DNA of 64,000 nucleotides, taken from the NCBI GenBank assembly GCA_007026445.1, contig VDMD01000006.1:434001-498000 (forward strand), read 5' to 3'. The position numbers and the translations under genes were made by a program. Under the pieces are notes generated by a model. The model ran no database searches and had not been told where the DNA came from. It saw nothing but the letters and a program-made list of their open reading frames with translations. This DNA is from Schizophyllum amplum (taxonomy: Eukaryota > Basidiomycota > Agaricomycetes > Agaricales > Schizophyllaceae). Positions 56,979-64,000 of the stretch are shown here, piece after piece (position 1 is the stretch's first letter; the number at the start of each line of letters is the position of its first letter).

Positions 56979-58400
56979 ATGCCTGCCTATAGACGAATGA
57001 AGCGCCAGGACATCTCTGTCTCTGGCCTTTCGGACGAGGGCGTCACCCTCGCCGACACCTCCGCGGCCGCGACCGTAACCAATATCGCGTTCGACACTGG
57101 CACCGACTCTGCCGCGGACTACACTGGACCTGTGCCCGGCCTCGTTGGCACCTCATCCGTGGTAGTCACCGACGCCGCCAAGGCAACTAGCGACGCCTCC
57201 CCCACATCATCATCATCCACCCCATCTTCGAGCGCAGAGTCTTCCTCCAATACTTCCACCAACGACGTGTCCCTCGGCACTGTCATCGGCGCATGCGTTG
57301 GTGCATTTATTGGCGCCGCCGTCATCGTGCTGTTCGGCGTCTGGTTGTATCACCGATCGACTCCCCGCAAGCGTGCACGCGCTCGCTCCATGTCCGCGCT
57401 GTCCAACGTGCGTGGTGACAGGGCGCGTTCGCAATCTGGGAACGAGTTTTGGAATAAACTCGGGCACGGGCGCGACCGCGAGAGCGTCGGCAGCGACCAG
57501 TGGGCAAGCCAGGAGACGAAGCAAGTCGATGGCGGGATCACACGCATGGAGAACTTGTTCAAGAAGTCGCCTAGCATCCGCACTGCGTACACCCACACGA
57601 CTGAGAAGTCGTCCTCTGATGATCACCCTCTGCCGTCGTCGTTCGCCGCGTACCATCCCAACCTTGCGCGAGAGCTCGCTGGCGCCGGCACGGACGAGTA
57701 TGAGGTTCCGAAACCGTTCCTGCATCGCATCGATACAGCACCGGCATTCTCGTGGCACGAGAGCACGACGGCGTCGTTCGCTAGCCTGAAGTCGAGCAAT
57801 GCGGAGGGTCGTATGTCGCCGTACTCGGTCGCCATTCCAACTCCGCCAGCACAGGCCTCTCCGATGCATCGCTGGGAGTCGGCTGAAGTAGTGAACTACG
57901 AGCCGGGTATGGACGCGAACCCGTTCTTCCCATCAACATCGGAAGAGCCTTCAACGCCGTCGGACAGCAGGCGAAGCATCGGGAACCCCTTCTTTAACGC
58001 GCATCAGGAGGGCACGTACCGCCGACGCTCGTCTTCAAATTTAACACCCAAGAAGGACAAGGGGAAGGCCCGCGCGGTACCGTCTATCGTCGAGCACCAA
58101 ACTGCGGAGATAGTGCAGGACCCATTCGAGGACGCGGACCCCTTCAGCGACCCGGTTGCGCCGCGGGCGTCCGCCATGACTACCATGACTGCGACCACGA
58201 CGCATAACTCGATGTCGTCCACCAACGACCGCGCGCTGCAGAGCCTGATTGCAGTACTCGAGCATCCGCCGGCGGGCTCCCTGCCGCCACATCGCCACGA
58301 GTCCTACATGACCACGTCGAGCGCATACTCCGACGCGTCCGACGTGATGGGCACACCGCCTGTGACGCCCTCGAACGATCCGAACAACTTCGCGCGCTAG
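56979..58400 (+). CDS. Single-pass membrane protein with NPF/DPF tail motifs
   Basis: Intronless, 473 residues, uncharacterised. The start at 56979 gives MPAYRRMKRQDISVSGLSDE without a classic signal peptide, then a Ser/Thr-rich ectodomain (about residues 20-95). One TM helix follows, GTVIGACVGAFIGAAVIVLF then GVWLYHRSTPRKRARARS, where small residues line the helix and a basic cluster marks the inner side. The tail of about 330 residues is disordered and carries NPFF twice, DPFE and DPFS, the short motifs bound by EH-domain and AP-2-type endocytic proteins. It also has several Ser/Pro sites. It may be a mucin-like sensor or an endocytic cargo. It could be grouped with the single-pass Ser/Thr-rich proteins at 40978 and 53916, but no sequence identity supports common descent. 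Confidence 0.78.
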   Translation: MPAYRRMKRQDISVSGLSDEGVTLADTSAAATVTNIAFDTGTDSAADYTGPVPGLVGTSSVVVTDAAKATSDASPTSSSSTPSSSAESSSNTSTNDVSLGTVIGACVGAFIGAAVIVLFGVWLYHRSTPRKRARARSMSALSNVRGDRARSQSGNEFWNKLGHGRDRESVGSDQWASQETKQVDGGITRMENLFKKSPSIRTAYTHTTEKSSSDDHPLPSSFAAYHPNLARELAGAGTDEYEVPKPFLHRIDTAPAFSWHESTTASFASLKSSNAEGRMSPYSVAIPTPPAQASPMHRWESAEVVNYEPGMDANPFFPSTSEEPSTPSDSRRSIGNPFFNAHQEGTYRRRSSSNLTPKKDKGKARAVPSIVEHQTAEIVQDPFEDADPFSDPVAPRASAMTTMTATTTHNSMSSTNDRALQSLIAVLEHPPAGSLPPHRHESYMTTSSAYSDASDVMGTPPVTPSNDPNNFAR

Positions 58401-60331
58401 TCCCATCAACTGCTCCTTCGCCCCGACGCTCCCCTGCCTCATCAACCGCTCCCCGTGCCTCGATCCGCTTCAGGTTCGGCTCGCGCCAGGCGTACCACCG
58501 AACCCTTACCCATCATCCTCAGTACACTTGCGCGCAGACCTCATTGTTAATTAATCCACCCATCTTTCCCCGCGTTCATATAGCTTACGCTGTACATTAC
58601 CTTCGCCTCGACGTCTGTGCTCCCGCCGCGCGGCCGGGCGTCTTTTGTGCGCCCGCTGCGTCTACCGCTGGCGGCGTGTCCGTGGGCGCGCTAGCCTTCC
58701 GCTCTCTTACCACCACCTATGTCCATCGACATCGCATGTCGCTGTGCATCGCCCGTCACTGTCCATCACCCACCATCTTCCATCTTCGTTGGCGCGGTCC
58801 CATCTTTACCTGCTCTATCTTCGCTGGAGCCCGCGCCGCTGTCTCATTGCACTTTATGCTGCCGCGTATATGCGTGTTGCCTGTTGCCCTTCCGGTGCCA
58901 TTGCTATCGCTGTACTTACATAACTGACCTTTGCATACCTTCCCGGGAGGGTTGAATCATACCGCATTTATATCATTATTGGACATGGAGGATAGCTCGT
59001 GGTGTGGGCTTGGCCTGAGTTGACAGGAAGGTGCTGGAGCGTGGACGCTGCCGTTCAAATGCGAGTTCCATCCAACTTCAACTTCAAGATGGTCCAAGTA
59101 AAGTACCGGGCCGGCACCGTCGCTCGCAAATACTACCAAGCAACTGTCAACAGCCTTCTCCACAGTCAGCATCGTTGGCTCGTACATCGTCCACTTCTTC
59201 AACGGTGAGCAGCGGTTGTCTTCTTTGAGCTTGAGATACACTACTAATCTCTCATTCGGTGGCAGGCTGCGACTCACGCAACCGTGGTCGGTCGGCGTCG
59301 TCTGCGAAAGCCCACAGTGCGGGAAAGGCTCTTGTCCGAGTCGATTACGGTATACTCGCCAAGACGTACTCATGGCGTCCAGAACGCTTCATCTCAGCAT
59401 CTTTCTTGTAAAGTTCTGTAGGGCCCTCAGATGCCTAGGTGTGATGCTAAATTCCCCACTGAGGTGCCGACGCCTCCGCGTCTGCATTGTGACGCGCTTC
59501 AGCCGGCCTGCGCTCAGGTATACAAAACGCCTGCCCTCCTATTAGTATGTGAGTGATCAGGATGCTATTCGCAAAGTCGTCTGACCAAACACAGAGTACT
59601 GCATAGCGGTCAATGCCTGCTCAATTTGCTCAGTTGTTATTTCTTCTGTGCTCTTGCCTACTTCGCTGCGGCGACTGCCCTCTGCTGCTTCATCCGATCG
59701 CAATTTGTGTTCGTCCTTGTATCCGACAAGTGATACTCGACTTCCTTGTTTGATACCCTCGTCGTCGAACTCAGGCTGCCGTGCGTGGGTAGTAGCATGA
59801 TCCTCCAATTTGCGAATGAAAAATCCTTGCTGACCAGAGTTATGACAGCGGAGAGAAGGCCGGTGCTCTCAAAATCTCGTTCACAGTCGCTGCATGTAGC
59901 GCATGCGCATGCCGCGCGGCGGGAATATGTGGCGTGTTCACCTACGTGCGGTTGTCGTCCGGATTGGAAGACTGGACGACGAGGCACTGCGACCACTGCT
60001 TGCCAATGACGGATATAGAGTGTGAGTGATCTAGAGAGTTCTCCATCTGCCCGACTTGACCCTGTTGCAGGTTCAAGCTTCAAGTATCATGGGGTACGCC
60101 ATGTTGCACGGAATACACCGGAGCGGCGCAGTAAGGACTATGCTCGCTGTCACTACGCACCAACAACGCATGTCCGCCGTCAGTACTGTCAGACAAGATT
60201 CCTAGTATCGCCACGTCACCAAGTACACCATTCGGTACTTGAGTGCGCCGTGCGCCTGCAGACTGATTCGCCTCTCCTTTCTCTAGCCTTGCCGAGAGTC
60301 CAGTGTCTACCCTTCTTTCAGAATCTTTCTC
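58401..60331. other. 1.9-kb gap without a recognisable gene
   Basis: The first 500 bases are pyrimidine-rich and probably 3' UTR. Frames at 58957-59373 minus and 59557-60083 minus lack motifs; the latter ends near a Glu/Thr-rich stretch (KSTEEITTEQIEQALTAMQY) that could be a real exon but has no partners. Confidence 0.35.
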
Positions 60332-61683
60332 ATGCCGGACCCCGAAGCGCCCGCGTCCATTGCCTACGCCGGAATCGACTCGCAGGAAGTCAAAGCGGAG
60401 GTCGGTGGGCACCTCTGGTTCCCGAGCAAGGTCCTAACGCCAACCATCCCAAGGACACAGCACCTGATGCGCCTTTCTTCGCCGTCGATCCTGCTCGCAC
60501 CATCCACTGGTGGGATCCGTTCGCTTCGTCGGTGTATAAGGAGCCGAGTAGAAAGGACAGGAAAAAACGTTCACTCCCCCGTACTCGAGGGCTTTCTAAC
60601 CCGCCGCAAACGTCTTCGCGCAGACCCGGAGTCCGTGACAGCGCGTTGTACGCCACGTTCGTCTATCGGGTTATATCTGCGGTGACCTGCTATTGTCTGC
60701 TTCTGTGTCTGCCTCTGCTATATTTCTCCCGTGTCGCGAGGGTCTTCGATAGCGCACGTCTACGCTTGCAGAACGTTGACCAGATGAAGTCCATGGACGT
60801 GGATTTGGATCCAGTGAGTCACGGTTCGGGTGATCTGGATGCGCGTGCTGTAATTAAACACGCAGAAAATGCGGCAGTTCAGAAAGATCTGGGAACAATT
60901 CATCAAGAGGCTAGTAAAAGGATGGGAAACGATGAATGTCATTTCCGCGCTGCTTGCGTCGTAAGCCAGCCTTTCTTGTCAGACGTGCTTCTCTCACTAC
61001 CACATCAGAGCCGTGTTGACCATCTTACAAATCGAGGGCGTCACCGCCGACCCGGTCCTGCGTACAACTGCACTACTCGCTCTGACTTGCACGTTAATTT
61101 CTTTGCTCTACGGGTGCATCTACATCATATGCTTTCCCTCCATGAAGGCAATGAACAAGGCAGCTGAATGGGCTAAGGTCTGGTCACACCTTGCATATTG
61201 CTTCCAGCGTAATGTTGACCATACGATAGGAGTTTAGGAAACCAAACACGAATCTGTGGAATTCGTGGGTCATGTTGGCTCTACCCAGTATTTGGCTGTC
61301 ATGGTGAGGCCGCAAAGCTCCTACCTTCCTCATCCAGGTCACTGATCCGCTTTGGATCCGGTGCTCGCAGGGCCATCGTGTTCTTCCTTGTGTGAATTGT
61401 GGCTTTTGTGTGGCGCACAGAAACGGTCGGCCCGCCGATGGAGGGGTCAGTATTGGCATCTGCCAACGCGTTCGCGCCGCGAGCGGTCATCACGGTCATA
61501 CTCTTGGTTGGCGTGATTTATTCTGTGCTCTTCGTGCAGATATTCAGGCGCTTCGGTGATGCGCTGGATGACGAGTCTCGCAAGAAGGTACGAGAAGAGT
61601 GGCGGCACGCGGAGGTAGAAAAAGATCACCAGGGGCGTCCTGCGCCGCAGACAACCTCGTCAATTGCGCCCAAGTTGCAATGA
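60332..61683 (+). CDS. Mushroom-fungus WWDPF membrane protein with in-frame TGA
   Basis: Member of an uncharacterised basidiomycete membrane family. Recognised segments in order are FFAVDPARTIHWWDPFASSV, YATFVYRVISAVTCYCLLLC and LPLLYFSRVARVFDSARL (TM1). An intron with donor after GATCCA near 60811 and acceptor GCGGCAG leads to FRKIWEQFIKRLVKGWETMN and VISALLAS (TM2). A further intron leads to AVLTILQIEGVTADPVLRTT and LISLLYGCIYIICFPSMKAM (TM3). Another exon has NLWNSWVMLALPSIWLSW; the last exon starts AIVFFLV, meets TGA at 61393-61395, then continues IVAFVWRTETVGPPMEG and AVITVILLVGVIYSVLFVQI to 61683. The TGA interrupts a TM helix that is otherwise conserved. The start is uncertain: MPDPEAPASIAYAG at 60332 needs a frame change near 60400. 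It may be a very young pseudogene. Confidence 0.68.
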
Positions 61684-61957
61684 GCGCCGAATGTGTCGAA
61701 ACAAGGTAAGATGCGACAACCTTCTGCCGTTGAGTATTGCTGATAGACCCCGACTTTTGCGCTGCGCAGTGTTACGACTAGGAATAATAGCGGGGCGGTC
61801 AGTATTCATCTAGTTCGGCCTGAGATTACAGCACATGCGACGGCAACGGCTCACGGAAACTGCCGCCTTTACCAATTGTATCAAACAATGTTCTCCGATA
61901 TGACGCTTGTAGGAACTCTGCACTCTTTACGAACATACTATACGTAGGGACATCTTA

Positions 61958-64000
61958 TTACTGCTTCAACTTGAGCATACGCTCGTAGAAGTTTAGCTCC
62001 CGCTCCATGGAGTCGCGAATGGATTCTGCCCTCCTGAACCCATGACCCTCGCCCTCGTACACCTGCGCAAGAACGATGTCAGTATGTCGCGCATCGCACA
62101 TTCTGAGGACTTGCCTTCTTCTCCACTATGCCACCATTCGCTTTGATACCGTCATACATAACCTGCGCCTGAGATGGGGGTATGGCAGTATCTGCATCGC
62201 CCTGAAGAATCTAAAAAACATTTGTGAGTACTTGAGGTAAGCAGTAACCGATTCATGCGCTACGGCTCACCAAAAGCGGGCATACAATCTTGTCCAGATG
62301 CGAGATGGGCGACCGGGCGGTGAAGAGGGCGTCTTTCTCCGGCTTGCTCTCGTACTGTCCCTCCGGTCGGATGAGGAAATCGATATACCACATCTCAAAT
62401 TTGTGCATGTCATTCGACATGAGGAGCTGCACGTCCGCAATACCGTATCTGCACAGATCTCTCGGTGAGCATCTCGAGGCTACTGCAATCCATTGCGACG
62501 AGCCTTGAAGTTCCGGCAGCAAAAAATGCTGGATCAGAGGACGACGACAGCGCAGACAATACCGTATAGCCGCCTGCGGAGGGGCCGCGGATGACCATCC
62601 GCTTCGTGTCAACGCGATCCGAGAGCAACCTCGCGGCCGCAATGCAGTCCTCCGCATCGGCGACACCCCACTGGCCATTCAGCGCGTCCATGTATTGCCG
62701 CCCATAACCAGAAGACCCGCGATAGTTCACCTCGAGCCTTCAAATTCAAGGCTTGTAAGCCAGAGAGCACAGAGCATAACACAAACGTACCAAGCCCAAC
62801 CCCTGGTGGTATAGAATTGGATCTCCAGATCCAGCCTCTGAGGTGCAAGAGCCGTAGGCCCACCATGCGCGGAGACAACGCACGGCGGCTTCTCGCCGTC
62901 AAGGCCACCGGAGTACGCCGGATTTGTAGGAGGCCAGTAGACGACATGTATAGGTTGACCTTTCGAGCGCGTCAGATGCATGAAATTTAACCGCACTGAT
63001 AAAAGTACCCTCAGGAGATGTCAGCGTCATGGGCTGCGGAAGAGAAATAAGGTCCCTAGGCAGCTCGCCTCTCGAGAACACTGTGGGGCGTGAGGACAGC
63101 TTCTTGACTTCGTATTCAGAAGACGACAGAGGGGATGAGGGGGTGATGGATAGCTGCACTGTCGCTGAGGCGTCATTCGAAAGATCGCCGACGAAAACGA
63201 CCTTGGAGGTGGGTCCACCAGAAGGAATGAGGCGCATGTAGTCAGCCGTAATGTATGGTACATCCAGCTGAAGCTTCTCGCCGGACTCTATATCGACAAG
63301 GAAAAACACTGCGCGTCCCTCCTTCGTGCCAGTGAAGAGTGCATGCTTATGATCGTCGAGAACGGTGTAGAAGCTCCAGCCAAATGTCCATGCTGGGGAG
63401 TTGCCATTGATATCGAAGGATGTAGGTTCGCGCAACACTGCCGCCGGCTTCGCATCGGGGGCGAAGACATATTTGAAAGGCTGATAGTAGCCAGAGCTGT
63501 CGGAGAGGAAGATGATCGTGTTGCCGGATGCCCAGGTAGGATACACGACGCTGACTTTGCGACGCTCGCCGGCAATGTATGTCACGTTGGATAGGCTGAG
63601 ACTCGTCGTATCAAAGTCCGCAATGTAGACCTCAGAGCCAGTCCAGGACATGTCGGGATGGAACCACTGCTGCCACAGGATTTTCCTTCCATCGGGCGAG
63701 AACCGTGGCTGAGCGTAGAAGTCGGCTCCCAAGACGAGGGGTGTCACGGCAGACGTCGAGGTATCGATGATGCAGAGAGAGTTAACAACCTTCGCGGAGG
63801 TGGGTTGAGTGTGATCTTCCAAGACAGAGACGAGTAGATGAGGTTTAGTCGGGTGCACATCGAAGTCAGCAAATCGCCAGACGTCACTCTCTAGAAGAAT
63901 AACAGGCAGGTGAGCGAGCGATTTTGGGACGCGGAGTTTGCATACACGTACCTGGCGTCACTGGAACAGGGGTTTCATCGCCTTCCTCGTAGCGATACAC
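61958..64000 (-). CDS. S9 prolyl-oligopeptidase-family peptidase (N-terminus off window)
   Basis: Dipeptidyl or acylaminoacyl peptidase (S9C-like), removing residues from peptide N-termini; probably cytosolic. The right edge cuts the N-terminus. The beta-propeller part runs through LVLGADFYAQPRFSPDGRKI, SWTGSEVYIADFDTTSLSLS and DYMRLIPSGGPTSKVVFVGD. The alpha/beta-hydrolase domain has CVVSAHGGPTALAPQRLD (oxyanion HGGP), EVNYRGSSGYGRQYMDALNG then QWGVADAEDCIAAARLL, and the nucleophile MVIRGPSAGGYTVLSAL. After an intron come SYGIADVQLLMSNDMHKFE, KDALFTARSPISHLDKIVCP and LLILQGDADTAIPPSQAQVM with the Asp, and YEGEGHGFRRAESIRDSMER with the His. The stop is at 61958. All three catalytic residues are present. 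The exon near 62410 changes frame at a short intron. Confidence 0.92.

Noticed and set aside
60022..60660. Upstream extension of the WWDPF membrane protein in the 381-residue frame
   Set aside because: The upstream residues have no resemblance to the family N-terminus and run through sequence rich in short frames on both strands.
61393..61395. TGA read as selenocysteine
   Set aside because: Mushroom fungi are not known to make selenoproteins from TGA, and the position lies in a TM helix where relatives have an ordinary residue.

Overview
The window is nuclear DNA of a filamentous basidiomycete, most likely an Agaricomycete. Nearly every gene is cut by several short GT-AG introns of about 50-70 bases. 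The gene set has fungal hallmarks: CFEM proteins, F-box proteins, a small MARVEL protein, XRN1 and ATP-type PEP carboxykinase. Several families (the BTB-like pseudogene and the WWDPF membrane protein) are ones I know only from mushroom-forming fungi. No species is assigned. All coordinates are CDS spans from first to last codon including introns, and exon borders were read by eye.

Left third (1-20 kb): the 3' end of an FSH1-type serine hydrolase; a broken BTB-like pseudogene; an MFS transporter; a PLP-dependent cysteine desulfurase-like enzyme; an HMG-box protein; 2.8 kb with no recognisable gene; a MARVEL-type membrane protein; a DUF676/ROG1-type lipase; two CFEM proteins in tandem; and a three-repeat Myb factor.

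Middle (20-42 kb): 3 kb without a clear gene, then GMP synthase. Next comes an AT-rich island (about 25.4-27.1 kb) holding inverted repeats, a 563-bp fold-back element and, 12 bases beyond it, an intron-containing tRNA gene (best read as His-GTG). It is followed by UDP-glucose 4-epimerase, a MOB4/phocein-like protein with a very long acidic tail, XRN1 (divergent from MOB4, 188 bp between start codons), an F-box protein and a single-pass membrane protein.

Right third (38-64 kb): three copies of one TA-flanked MITE family (two look identical at 403 bp, one is a diverged 570-bp relative), an internally deleted cytochrome P450 pseudogene, a G-protein alpha subunit with a MITE 181 bp upstream of its start codon, PCK1, two single-pass membrane proteins (one with SH3, one with NPF/DPF motifs), a polytopic membrane protein with an in-frame TGA, and the C-terminal part of an S9 prolyl-oligopeptidase-family enzyme.

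This is mostly ordinary housekeeping chromosome, not a biosynthetic or defence cluster. I found no convincing new multi-gene system. The best leads are the recently active MITE family, the fold-back element beside the tRNA, the micro-exons opening XRN1, the MOB4 tail, and two gene-decay cases.
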